Part shown: positions 45,037 through 55,100 of the stretch, in pieces
How the letters are laid out: each line of letters opens with the position of its first letter
Position numbering within the stretch: the first letter of the stretch is position 1
Assembly (NCBI RefSeq): GCF_018380615.1
Contig: NZ_JAGYVZ010000021.1
Span: 1 to 64,000 of the forward strand
From: Flavobacterium psychroterrae
GTDB lineage: Bacteria; Bacteroidota; Bacteroidia; Flavobacteriales; Flavobacteriaceae
Direction: 5' to 3'
Length of the DNA stretch: 64,000 nucleotides
Position numbers and translations under genes: made by a program
Notes under the pieces: generated by a model
The model's input: only the letters and a program-made list of their open reading frames with translations
Database searches by the model: none
What the model was told of the DNA's origin: nothing

Positions 45037-46386
45037 ATGAATCTAAATCAAATACAAAACGTTTATTTTATTGGCATTGGAGGCATCGGAATGAGTGCTC
45101 TGGCCCGCTATTTTAAAAATATCGGGAAACAGGTATCGGGTTACGATAAAACGCCGTCAATGTTGACAAATGAGTTGATCGAAAGCGGTATTGATATTCA
45201 TTTTGAAGATAATATTAGTTTGATTCCGTCTGATTATTATTCTGAAAACACATTGGTAATTATAACGCCTGCGGTGCCAAAAACACATTCAGAGTGGAAC
45301 TACTTTTTAGAAAGAGAATATCAGCTTAAAAAACGTGCAGAAGTTTTAGGAATTATAACTAAAGACACTTTCTGTTTTGCTGTTGCGGGAACGCACGGTA
45401 AAACTACCACTTCAAGTATTTTAGGACATATTTTATTTGAAAGCGGAGCTGATGTTACAGCTTTTGTGGGTGGAATTGTAGAGAATTATAATTCGAACTT
45501 AATTGGAAGCGGAAAAACCGTAACAGTTGTAGAAGCAGATGAATTTGATCGTTCGTTTTTGCATTTACACCCCAATATCGCTTGTATCACATCTATGGAT
45601 GCGGACCATTTGGATATTTACGGAACAAGTGAGGCTATTGAAGCGTCGTTTGTAGAATTTGCTAATAAAGTAGAAGATAAAAACAAGCTGTTTATAACTA
45701 AAGAATTGCCACTTGAAGGAGTGCAATGTGCTATAAATGAAGATGCTGTATATAAAGCTTTCAATGTTAGAATAGAAAACGGAAGTTATGTTTTTGATGT
45801 GCAGACGCCATCAGAAATCATGAAAGATTTGCGTTTTGGATTGCCTGGAAAGCACAATTTAATGAATGGATTAATGGCTATTGCGATGGCAAAAACTTTT
45901 GGAACTCCAACAGATGCAATTGCAAAATCTTTGGCTTCATTTAGCGGAATCAGAAGACGTTTTTCATATCAAATTAAAACTGAAAATTTAGTTTATATAG
46001 ATGATTATGCACATCATCCAACAGAAATAAATGCTGTTCATCAAGCAGTTACAGAATTATATCCGGGACGTAAAGTACTAGCGATTTTTCAGCCGCATTT
46101 ATTTAGCAGAACAAGAGATTTTGTTGATGGATTTGCCGAAAGTTTATCGGCTTTTGATGAAGTGTTTTTAATGGATATTTATCCGGCACGCGAATTACCG
46201 ATGGAAGGGATTACATCTGATTGGCTGTTAGGAAAAATGACAAATTCGAACAAAAAAATTGTTGCAAAAAGTGATTTATTAGCGGAGATCAAAGCCAGTG
46301 ATGCGCCAATAATTGTGACAATAGGAGCTGGTGATATTGGTGAAATGGTTCCGTCAATTAAAAAAATGCTAAATGAAAATATTTAA
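45037..46386 (+). CDS. murC: UDP-N-acetylmuramate--L-alanine ligase
   Basis: A 449-residue cytoplasmic ligase starting the stem peptide. Seen: VYFIGIGGIGMSALARYF, the ATP loop VAGTHGKTTTSSIL, VEADEFDRSFLHL, SMDADHLDIYG and IDDYAHHPTEINA. It overlaps ftsQ by 14 bases. The 155 bases before it contain no gene. Confidence 0.96.
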   Translation: MNLNQIQNVYFIGIGGIGMSALARYFKNIGKQVSGYDKTPSMLTNELIESGIDIHFEDNISLIPSDYYSENTLVIITPAVPKTHSEWNYFLEREYQLKKRAEVLGIITKDTFCFAVAGTHGKTTTSSILGHILFESGADVTAFVGGIVENYNSNLIGSGKTVTVVEADEFDRSFLHLHPNIACITSMDADHLDIYGTSEAIEASFVEFANKVEDKNKLFITKELPLEGVQCAINEDAVYKAFNVRIENGSYVFDVQTPSEIMKDLRFGLPGKHNLMNGLMAIAMAKTFGTPTDAIAKSLASFSGIRRRFSYQIKTENLVYIDDYAHHPTEINAVHQAVTELYPGRKVLAIFQPHLFSRTRDFVDGFAESLSAFDEVFLMDIYPARELPMEGITSDWLLGKMTNSNKKIVAKSDLLAEIKASDAPIIVTIGAGDIGEMVPSIKKMLNENI

Positions 46387-47095
46387 TTGGACAAATGTTA
46401 GATTAATTCTCATTTTAGGGCTTGTACTTTTTTTATATTCTTTTGCTCAACATCGAAACGGAGATAGAAAATTGAAAAAATCAATGGTTGTTTTTGTAGG
46501 AGAAAATACGCTTTTTGTAAAGCCTGAGACGGTTAATAAATTGTTAATAGAAAATAAAAGAGACGCTTCCAGTATACGAAAAGATGAACTAGATTTGAAT
46601 AAGATTGAAAAAAGCCTTGATACGCAAGAGATGATTGAGAAATCAAATGTTTTTGTAAGTATTGATGGCGTTCTAAAAGCAGTAGTAAAACAGAAGACAC
46701 CAATAGCGCGAGTTTATGATGGTGGTGCTTCTTTTTATATTGACTATGAGGGTAATAAAATGCCTTTATCTGACAATTATACTGCTCGGGTTCCTCTTGT
46801 TTCCGGGGCAATAAATAAAAAAAATAACGAAGATTTAGCTACTTTATTTCGCACAATTTATGACGATGCGTTTTTGAAAAAAAACATCATTGCAATTCAA
46901 ATTATGCCTAATGGTAGCTTAAAAATGTTTAATAGAAATTATAATTACTTCATCGATTTTGGCAGAACGATGAATGTTGATAAGAAATTTAATAACTATA
47001 AAGCCTTTTTTCAAAAAGCGGTTTTAGATAGTTCGTTATATAAATATAGTAAGATTGACCTTAGGTTTACGGAACAAGTAGTTTGCACAAAATAA
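46373..47095 (+). CDS. ftsQ: Cell division protein FtsQ
   Basis: A 240-residue bitopic division protein. Seen: a short cytoplasmic start, one transmembrane helix (LILILGLVLFLYSFA, about 11-25), and a periplasmic domain with a POTRA-like stretch (ENTLFVKPETVNKLLIENKR) and a beta domain ending KIDLRFTEQVVCTK. Divergent from proteobacterial FtsQ; placed by topology and position before ftsA. Confidence 0.88.
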   Translation: MKIFNWTNVRLILILGLVLFLYSFAQHRNGDRKLKKSMVVFVGENTLFVKPETVNKLLIENKRDASSIRKDELDLNKIEKSLDTQEMIEKSNVFVSIDGVLKAVVKQKTPIARVYDGGASFYIDYEGNKMPLSDNYTARVPLVSGAINKKNNEDLATLFRTIYDDAFLKKNIIAIQIMPNGSLKMFNRNYNYFIDFGRTMNVDKKFNNYKAFFQKAVLDSSLYKYSKIDLRFTEQVVCTK

Positions 47096-47101
47096 TAGAA
47101 A

Positions 47102-48517
47102 ATGGAAAAAGATAACATTGCAGTAGGTCTAGATATTGGAACGACAAAAATAGTTGCCATGATTGGCCGAAAGAACGAGTATGGTAAGTTGGAAATTTTG
47201 GGTATTGGTAAATCCAAAAGTTTAGGCGTTGCCAGAGGGGTAGTAAGTAACATTACACAAACTATTCAATCTATTCAGCAAGCAATACTTGAGGCGGAAA
47301 ACAATTCAGGTTATAAAATAAAAGATGTTGTTGTGGGTATTGCCGGACAACACATTAGAAGTATTCAGCATACAGATTACATCAGCCGTAGTAATCCGGA
47401 AGAAGTAATAGGTGAAAATGATATTCAGCTATTGATTGACCAGGTAAATAAACTGGCTATGTTACCGGGAGAAGAAATTATTCACGTTTTACCACAGGAA
47501 TTTAAAATCGACGGACAATCTGAAATTAAAGAACCTATCGGAATGTACGGCGGAAGATTAGAATCCAGTTTTCACGTAGTAGTTGGGCAGGCATCATCTA
47601 TCAGAAATGTTGGAAGATGTATTCAGAGTTCAGGAATCGAGTTGTCAGGATTGACATTAGAACCTTTAGCTTCTGCAGATGCCGTTTTAAGTCAGGAAGA
47701 AAAAGAAGCTGGTGTAGCTTTAATTGATATTGGTGGTGGAACAACAGATTTGGCCATTTTTAAAAATGGTATTATTCGTCATACCGCAGTAATTCCTTTT
47801 GGAGGAAATGTGATCACCGAAGATATTAAAGAAGGTTGTTCGATTATTGAAAAACAGGCAGAGCTTTTAAAAACAAAATTCGGATCAGCATGGCCGGGAG
47901 AAAATAAAGACAACGAAATTGTTTCTATTCCGGGATTAAGAGGAAGAGAGCCAAAAGAGATTTCGCTTAAAAACTTATCTAAAATTATTCATGCTCGTGT
48001 AGTTGAAATTATAGAACAGGTTTTTGCAGAAATTAAAGCTTACGGACACGAAGATCCCCGCAAAAAATTAATTGCAGGAATTGTTCTTACCGGTGGTGGC
48101 GCTGAACTAAAACATATTAAACAATTAGTTGAGTATATTACTGGTATGGATACCAGAATAGGATATCCAAACGAGCATTTAGCAGGTAATTCAAGCGAAG
48201 AAATTTCTAGCCCATTATATGCGACAGCTGTTGGTTTAGTAATGAACAGTATCGAAAATAGTACTCAAAGTGCCGTTAGAATGGAGCTGGTAAATGAGCA
48301 GCCAAAAGTGGTTTACAGAAATGTACCGCCTCAAATACAACAACCGGTACAACCGCGATACGAAGTTGAAGAAAACTACGTTGAAAGAGTAGAAACTATT
48401 GAAGATTCCCACAGAAATAATGGAAATAAAGCAGAATCTACGGAGACTAAAATTAGAAGATCATTTTTTGATAGATATGTCGATAAAATCAAGGATTTTT
48501 TAGACAACGCAGAATAG
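47102..48517 (+). CDS. ftsA: Cell division protein FtsA
   Basis: A 471-residue actin-like protein that ties FtsZ to the membrane. Seen: the phosphate-1 loop VGLDIGTTKIVAMIGR, the SHS2-type 1C domain, phosphate-2 ALIDIGGGTTDLAIF, the adenosine loop GIVLTGGGAELK, a linker, and a C-terminal amphipathic helix (SFFDRYVDKIKDFLDN) as the membrane anchor. The gap to ftsQ is 6 bases. Confidence 0.95.
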   Translation: MEKDNIAVGLDIGTTKIVAMIGRKNEYGKLEILGIGKSKSLGVARGVVSNITQTIQSIQQAILEAENNSGYKIKDVVVGIAGQHIRSIQHTDYISRSNPEEVIGENDIQLLIDQVNKLAMLPGEEIIHVLPQEFKIDGQSEIKEPIGMYGGRLESSFHVVVGQASSIRNVGRCIQSSGIELSGLTLEPLASADAVLSQEEKEAGVALIDIGGGTTDLAIFKNGIIRHTAVIPFGGNVITEDIKEGCSIIEKQAELLKTKFGSAWPGENKDNEIVSIPGLRGREPKEISLKNLSKIIHARVVEIIEQVFAEIKAYGHEDPRKKLIAGIVLTGGGAELKHIKQLVEYITGMDTRIGYPNEHLAGNSSEEISSPLYATAVGLVMNSIENSTQSAVRMELVNEQPKVVYRNVPPQIQQPVQPRYEVEENYVERVETIEDSHRNNGNKAESTETKIRRSFFDRYVDKIKDFLDNAE

Positions 48518-48598
48518 AGTAATAAGAAAAGGAATTACTTTTTGCCCCAAGTCAAGAAGTAAAAAATGTATTAAATAAGAATTTCAAAAACCAAAAAG

Positions 48599-50638
48599 AT
48601 GATGAGCAACTCAGAATTTGGAAGTATTTCATTTGATTTACCAAAAAATCAATCAAATGTAATTAAAGTAATAGGTGTAGGTGGAGGTGGTAGTAATGCT
48701 ATCAACCATATGTTCAAACAAGGTATTAAAGGCGTTGATTTCATCGTTTGTAATACTGATTCACAGGCACTACAAAACAGTTCTGTACCTAACAAAATTC
48801 AGTTAGGTATGAATTTAACAGAAGGTCTTGGCGCAGGAGCAAATCCTGATGTAGGACAGCAATCTGCTATAGAAAGTATTGCCGATATCGAAAAAATGTT
48901 AGACCGAGGTACTAAGATGGTATTTATTACCGCTGGTATGGGTGGAGGAACAGGAACAGGAGCGGCTCCGGTAATTGCACAATTAGCAAAAGAAAGAGAA
49001 ATCCTTACTGTTGGTATCGTGACCATTCCTTTTCAGTTTGAAGGGAAAGTACGTCAGGAACAGGCACTTTTAGGAATCGAAAAATTGCGTAAGCAAGTCG
49101 ATTCGTTAATTGTAATTAATAATAATAAATTAAGAGAAGTATACGGAAATCTTGGTTTCAAAGCAGGATTCTCTAAAGCTGATGAAGTTTTGGCAACAGC
49201 CTCAAGAGGTATTGCTGAAGTAATAACGCATCACTATACTCAAAATATCGATTTACGTGATGCTAAAACTGTTCTTTCGAATAGTGGAACAGCTATCATG
49301 GGATCTTCTGTTGCTGCGGGTGAAAACAGAGCAAAAGATGCTATCGTTTCAGCATTGGATTCTCCGTTGTTAAACGACAACAAAATTACAGGAGCCAAAA
49401 ACGTATTGTTGCTTATCGTTTCTGGATCAAACGAAATTACATTGGATGAGATTGGAGAAATCAATGATCACATTCAGGTAGAAGCAGGTCATAATGCTAA
49501 TATTATCATGGGAGTTGGTGAAGACGAAACTCTTGGTGATGCTATTGCCGTGACTATTATTGCAACAGGTTTTGATGTTGAACAACAAAACGAAATTGTA
49601 AATACAGAGCCTAAAAAAATCATTCATACGCTGGAAGATGAGCAAAGAAGTGTTCATAATTTATCGAATAAAACTGTTACTTCCTTTGATTTAAATGCTG
49701 AAACACCTACTGCGAAATCAGAAGAGAAAATTGTTTTTGATTTAATGGAAGATGAAGATGAGATAACTCCGTTTGCACCTACACAAGTTACTCCAGTTGA
49801 AGTTGCTCCAATTGAAGTTACTCCGGTTGTTGCGGTCGCTCCAGCAGTAAATCCTTCAATGAATAAGGAAGAATTAGTAATAATGTCAGAGTTTATTAAA
49901 AACCTTGATGTAACATTTGAAATTGTTTCGCCTATTACAGACATTGATTTTACTATTTCATCTCCTGAAGTGCCAACTTTTCAGCAAACACAACCAGTTC
50001 AGCAAAGAGTTTTTGAAAGAGAAGAGCAAACAACATTCTCATTTGATTTACCTCTTTTCAAATCAGAGCCGGAAGTTAAAAAAGAGCCGGTTGCTCAACA
50101 GGAAAACAAAATTTTATTCGAATTATCGAATGAAACACGTAATATAAAAGTGAATGATCCAGTACAATTTGTACCGGTTACAGAAGTTTCGGATAAAGGA
50201 ATCATCAAATATTCGTTAGAAGAATATATGGAGGTTGAAAATGAACTTGTAGCATCAAAACCAGTGGATAAAGTGGTGGAAGAAGTAATTCCTGCGGAAT
50301 TAAATATCACCATGAAACCAAAAGTTGATTTTGCAAGCGAAGCTAATTTTACAACCACTTCAGAAGCTTCTCCGCTTGAATTAACAATCGAAGAAACTTT
50401 ACGCTTAAGAGCAGAAGAAAGAAGAAAGAAGTTGAAAGAATTTAATTATAAATTCCATAACAATAATGCTACAAGAATTGATGAACTTGAAAAAGAGCCT
50501 GCTTACAAAAGATTAGGCATTGATTTATCAAATTCACAATCAAATAATAACAATTCGAGAATATCAGTTGGAACAGATAGTAACAACGATTTGCAATTGC
50601 GTTCAAACAATTCATTTTTGCATGACAACGTAGATTAA
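48599..50638 (+). CDS. ftsZ: Cell division protein FtsZ with long C-terminal extension
   Basis: A 679-residue tubulin-like GTPase that forms the division ring. Seen: GVGGGGSNAINHM, the GTP-binding glycine loop GMGGGTGTGAAPVIA, the T7 loop region and a core of about 330 residues. A linker of roughly 300 residues rich in Val/Pro/Glu follows, then a basic helix (RLRAEERRKKLKEFNYKFHN) and a conserved-looking end (EPAYKRLGIDL) that probably binds FtsA. The linker is much longer than in E. coli. Last gene of the cluster, with a terminator at 50663. Confidence 0.96.
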   Translation: MMSNSEFGSISFDLPKNQSNVIKVIGVGGGGSNAINHMFKQGIKGVDFIVCNTDSQALQNSSVPNKIQLGMNLTEGLGAGANPDVGQQSAIESIADIEKMLDRGTKMVFITAGMGGGTGTGAAPVIAQLAKEREILTVGIVTIPFQFEGKVRQEQALLGIEKLRKQVDSLIVINNNKLREVYGNLGFKAGFSKADEVLATASRGIAEVITHHYTQNIDLRDAKTVLSNSGTAIMGSSVAAGENRAKDAIVSALDSPLLNDNKITGAKNVLLLIVSGSNEITLDEIGEINDHIQVEAGHNANIIMGVGEDETLGDAIAVTIIATGFDVEQQNEIVNTEPKKIIHTLEDEQRSVHNLSNKTVTSFDLNAETPTAKSEEKIVFDLMEDEDEITPFAPTQVTPVEVAPIEVTPVVAVAPAVNPSMNKEELVIMSEFIKNLDVTFEIVSPITDIDFTISSPEVPTFQQTQPVQQRVFEREEQTTFSFDLPLFKSEPEVKKEPVAQQENKILFELSNETRNIKVNDPVQFVPVTEVSDKGIIKYSLEEYMEVENELVASKPVDKVVEEVIPAELNITMKPKVDFASEANFTTTSEASPLELTIEETLRLRAEERRKKLKEFNYKFHNNNATRIDELEKEPAYKRLGIDLSNSQSNNNNSRISVGTDSNNDLQLRSNNSFLHDNVD

Positions 50639-50662
50639 TTTTACAATCATAAATAATGCAGA

Positions 50663-50702
50663 TAGCCCGAAAATTGGATTTAATTTTCGGGTTATTTTTT
50701 TT
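50663..50702 (+). terminator. Terminator of the division/wall cluster
   Basis: AGCCCGAAAATT / AATTTTCGGGTT stem around a short loop, followed by a T run. Confidence 0.8.
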
Positions 50703-50709
50703 ATCTTCG
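50702..50709 (+). promoter_or_regulatory. Candidate -7 element of the YqeY gene
   Basis: TATCTTCG, one base off TAnnTTTG, directly after the ftsZ terminator. It would give a leader of about 130 bases. Confidence 0.35.
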
Positions 50710-50846
50710 CACAGGATTTAAGATTTGACTTCTATACTTAACTTTTAAAGTTAATCTTAGTTGTTAGTTCGAGCGAAGACTAAAACACATTTTCAAATAT
50801 TCATACATTATAGGTGTTACTTACCTATTTAAAATAAAAAAATAAG

Positions 50847-51296
50847 ATGAGTTTACAAACATTAATCATGGACGAGATTAAAACCGCCATGAGAGCAAAA
50901 GATACAGTAGCATTAGAAGCTTTAAGAGCAATTAAGTCAGAAATGTTACTAGCTGCAACATCAACAGGTTCTAAAGAAGAATTAACTGAAGATGATGAAA
51001 TTAAATTACTTCAAAGATTAGTTAAAACCCGTAAAGAAAGCGCAAGAATCTTTACAGAACAAAATCGTCCTGACTTAGCTGAACCGGAATTAGCACAAAT
51101 TGCTGTAATCGAGAAATTTCTTCCAGCTCAATTAAGTGAAGAAGAAGTAGAAGCTGTAATTGCAAAAATCATTGCTGAAACAGGTGCTTCAGGAATTGCT
51201 TCAATGGGTAAAGTAATGGGATTAGCCTCTGCACAATTAGGCGGAACTGCTGAAGGAAAAACTATTTCGACAATAGTTAAGAAGTTATTAGTATAA
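50847..51296 (+). CDS. GatB/YqeY domain-containing protein
   Basis: A 149-residue cytoplasmic helical protein. Seen: the family opening DEIKTAMRAKDTVALEALRA, then EDDEIKLLQRLVKTRKESA and GMGKVMG-like SMGKVMGLASAQLGGTAEGK. Known: the domain resembles the tRNA-binding tail of amidotransferase GatB; the stand-alone protein has no settled role. It is often found near ftsZ in this group. Confidence 0.9.
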   Translation: MSLQTLIMDEIKTAMRAKDTVALEALRAIKSEMLLAATSTGSKEELTEDDEIKLLQRLVKTRKESARIFTEQNRPDLAEPELAQIAVIEKFLPAQLSEEEVEAVIAKIIAETGASGIASMGKVMGLASAQLGGTAEGKTISTIVKKLLV

Positions 51297-51303
51297 GAAT
51301 TTT

Positions 51304-51359
51304 AGATTTAGAGTTCAGATTTTAAATTACTATTTGGATCTAATCTGAACTCTAAATCA
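51304..51359. repeat. Inverted repeat after the YqeY gene
   Basis: GATTTAGAGTTCAGATT / AATCTGAACTCTAAATC, a perfect 17-bp pair with a 20-base loop. No T run follows, so it may be a processing or stabilising hairpin and not a terminator. Confidence 0.7.
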
Positions 51360-51369
51360 TCAATAAAAA

Positions 51370-51443
51370 GACCGCGTAGTTCAACTGGATAGAATATCAG
51401 ATTTCGGCTCTGAGGGTTGGGGGTTCGAACCCCTCCGCGGTCA
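51370..51443 (+). tRNA. tRNA-Arg(TCG)
   Basis: 74 bases: acceptor GACCGCG / CGCGGTC, anticodon stem TCAGA / TCTGA with loop TTTCGGC (anticodon TCG), T loop TTCGAAC, discriminator A. CCA is not encoded. Confidence 0.93.
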
Positions 51444-51446
51444 CTT

Positions 51447-51484
51447 AAAAAGGCAAAATACACTTATGTATTTTGCCTTTTTTG
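51447..51484 (+). terminator. Terminator after tRNA-Arg
   Basis: AAAAGGCAAAATACA / TGTATTTTGCCTTTT stem with a CTTA loop and further T. Confidence 0.85.
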
Positions 51485-52082
51485 TTTTAAAAATTTTCTC
51501 ATTTCTGTTATATACGCTTAATGCATTCTTATTTGTAGTAGTCAATAACTTCTCTTATTTATTATCCATACTTCTTCTTCTTTAATTTCATATTCACCCT
51601 AGACTTTTAATTAGATTTAATACACTTATTATTAAAGTTTCAAGTCGAAATGCTTAATGCATTCTACAGATTTTCTCAGCTGTAATGTAATCTTTCCCCC
51701 CTCTTTTTTTATAATTCTTGTTATTGCAACAAATGTCTTTATCTGTCAATCTAAAAACTTTTAAAGGAAGATTTAGATTCTTATAGTTACAATATTTGAA
51801 TAATCAAATAGCAGTATCCCTTGTATCTAAAGGGATTTCGAATGTTTAACCACAATAGTTTTGCAATCAGCATATTATACTTATTGTTTCATTTTCATGT
51901 AAAATAATGATTTCTTATTTAAGTGTTTTTTTTTGTAAGAATTTTGAATTAAATGATAAGTGAATTAGATGTAATTGCTTTTTTTAATGATTTGTTAGGT
52001 TTTAAAGTTTGAAAAAAAGGAGTAAAAATGAATTTAAAAAAATGAGTTAAAAACAAAATGTATGAAGTAGAAAATTAATTAA
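51485..52082. other. AT-rich upstream region of the adhesin gene
   Basis: About 600 bases with no gene seen. It holds a 14-bp direct repeat, GCTTAATGCATTCT, at 51516-51529 and 51652-51665, and long A and T runs near the adhesin start. No clear TAnnTTTG promoter was picked out. Confidence 0.5.
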
Positions 52083-52130
52083 ATGACTTTTAAAAAAACT
52101 AAAACAAAAATGAATAGAAATAAAATAAAA

Positions 52131-55100
52131 ATGAACAAAAACTTACTTATTGTACTAGTCTTTCTTCTATTTAATATAGGGTATGGGCAAAAAATATGGA
52201 CAGGAGCTACGAGCACAGCGTGGGAAACAGATTCAAACTGGAGTCCTGTTGGAAAGCCTACGGCTGGTGAAAATGTATTAATAAAAAATGCTGCCAATCA
52301 GCCTGTGATAAATGTAGCGGGAGCTGCTTGTGCTATTCTTGAGTTGTCAAATTCAACTCCTGGCAGTATGGTTGTTCTAACCGTAAAAGCAGGGTCTTTT
52401 TCTCCTGCATCAATAACAATGAATAGTACTGGCGATACAAGTAATTGTAGTTTAAAAATCGGTGCAGGGACAGTAAATGTCACTGGAGATATTACAATGA
52501 CTGGAAATGCCCTCCAAAATAATGTGACTTTCTACGGAGAGAGCATTTTAAAAATTGGGGGTATGATGAACGGAGGAACATTAAATGCTGACGGAATAGG
52601 AACTGTAAACTATAGTGCTGCGGGATCACGTACAATTGGCACATATGTTTATAATAATCTAATACTTTCTGGTAGTGGTGTCAAAACAGTTGCGACTTCA
52701 GGAGTAGTTGTAAATGGTACACTTACTATGTCAGGAACGGCGACAGCTTCTTCTGCGCCAACTTATGGAGCTAATGCAGCCTTAAAATACAGTAGCTTGT
52801 CACCTCAAACAGTTGGTCCGGAATGGCTTTCTCCTTTTGTGGCTGCGGGAGGAGTTGAAGTTTCTACTGCTAATCCTGCTGTAAGTGTGGTTACTATAAA
52901 TGGGAATGGTACAGAAAAAAGATTTAATGATGGTGTTCCGTTAATAATAGATGAAGATGCTTTATTAGTAATTACTAATAGTGAACTTTATTTAGGCGGT
53001 GATTTTATTAATAATAGAGGATCTTTAAATACGGACAAATTCGTTTACTTAACAGGAAGTGTTAATCAAAGTATTGATAGTTTTATTTCTACGCAAGGAA
53101 TTTCAATGATTAAAAATGCAGGTATAGCTACTTTTACAGGAAATATAAATACAAAAAAGTTAACACTTAATGGTTTAGGAACACTGAGTCTTGGAACAGG
53201 TTTGACTCATATATTTACTTCTGACTGGACTAGAACTCAGGGAACATTAAATGCAGGTTCGAGTATTTTAAAAATTTTAGGAAATGTAGTTGGTAATGCA
53301 GGTACTTTTAATGCAGGAACCGGTACAGTAGAGTTTAATGGAGGTCCCCAGAATTTAGGTTCGGGATCTATAACATATAATAATCTTATATTATCAGGAA
53401 GTGCAATTAAAACTTTTGGTGCAAAAACTACGATAAATGAAACTTTCTCTATCGTAAGTGGAGTAATTGCTGATTTGACTGCTAATTTGGTACATAAGGC
53501 AAAAACGATACAATTGGGATTTTCAGAAGGAGCCGGCGGATCATGGGGTAGTAGAAATTCAAACGCAGTTAATAAAAATGATAGCTATTTTGTTCTTAAT
53601 AATGGTATTGTAAATGTTGGACCAACAATAGTAATAGATACTAATAACTTAGCTGCATTTACTACTATTTATGGTACACCATCGATATCAAATAATTTTA
53701 CTATATCAGGTACTGATATGGTTCAAGAAATTTTAGTTACTCCGCCTGCAGCATTTGAAGTAAGTACAGATGGAACTAATTTTACTGATACAGTTACCTT
53801 TGGAGCAGCTGGTGATATTGCAGTAACAAAGGTTTATGTTAGATTAAAAGGAACAATTGCTGTAGGTGATTATTCTGGGAATTTAGTTTTAAGTAGTACA
53901 GGAACTGCCAATGTAAATATACCAATTGCAACGAGTACGGTAAATAAGGCACTACTTACTATTACAGCAAACAATAATAGTACAGTTTACGGATCAGATA
54001 ATCCGGTTCTAACAGCAAGTTATGTTGGTTTTGTAAATGGAGATACTGTTGCGAATTTAATTACAGCAGCTACAATTGCAACTACTGCAACAAAAGCAAG
54101 TGCAGCAGGAACTTATCCAATCACAGTTAGTGGAGCGACTTCATCTAATTATACTTTTACTTATGCTGCAAATGCAGTATTAACCATTACTCCCGCACCT
54201 TTATCTATTACAGCGAATAATAATAGTAAAGTTTACGGATCAGATAATCCGGTTTTAACAGCAAGTTATGTTGGTTTTGTAAATGGAGATAATGATACAA
54301 ATTTAGCTACAGCAGCTAAAATTGCCACTAAAGCAACAAAAGCAAGTGCAGTGGGAACTTACCCAATCACAGCTAGTGGTGCAGTTTCATCAAATTACAC
54401 GATTACTTACGGAGCAAATGCAGTATTAACGATTACTCCTGCAGATTTGTCTATTGTGGCAAACAATAATAGTAAAGTTTACGGAACAGATAATCCGGTT
54501 TTAACAGCAAGTTATGTTGGTTTTGTAAATGGAGATACCGTTGCAAACTTAACTACAGCCCCTACAATTACAACTACAGCAAATAAAGCAAGTGCAGTAG
54601 GAACTTATCCAATCACAGCTAGTGGAGCAGTTTTGTTAAATTATATTATTACTTATGGACCAAATGCAATATTAACGATTACTCCTGCAGATTTATCTGT
54701 TGTGGCAAACAATAATAGTAAAGTTTACGGATCAGATAATCCGGTTTTAACAGCAAGTTATGTTGGTTTTGTAAATGGAGATACTGTTGCGGACTTAACT
54801 ACAGCAGCTACAATTTCAACTACGGCAACTATAGCAAGCGCAGTAGGAACTTATCCGATTACAGCTAGTGGAGTAGTTTCATCAAATTACAACATCATTT
54901 ACGGAACAAATACAGCATTAACGGTTACTCCTGCAGAATTAACTATCACAGCAGATGAAGCGAGAAAAATACACGGCGACAAGAATCCTACTTTAACAGT
55001 AAAGTATTCTGGCTTTGTAAATGGAGATAACGAAAATGGTTTGACTTTTACTAAACCTGTGATTACAACTACAGCAGTTACTGAAAGCGCAATAGGAGAG

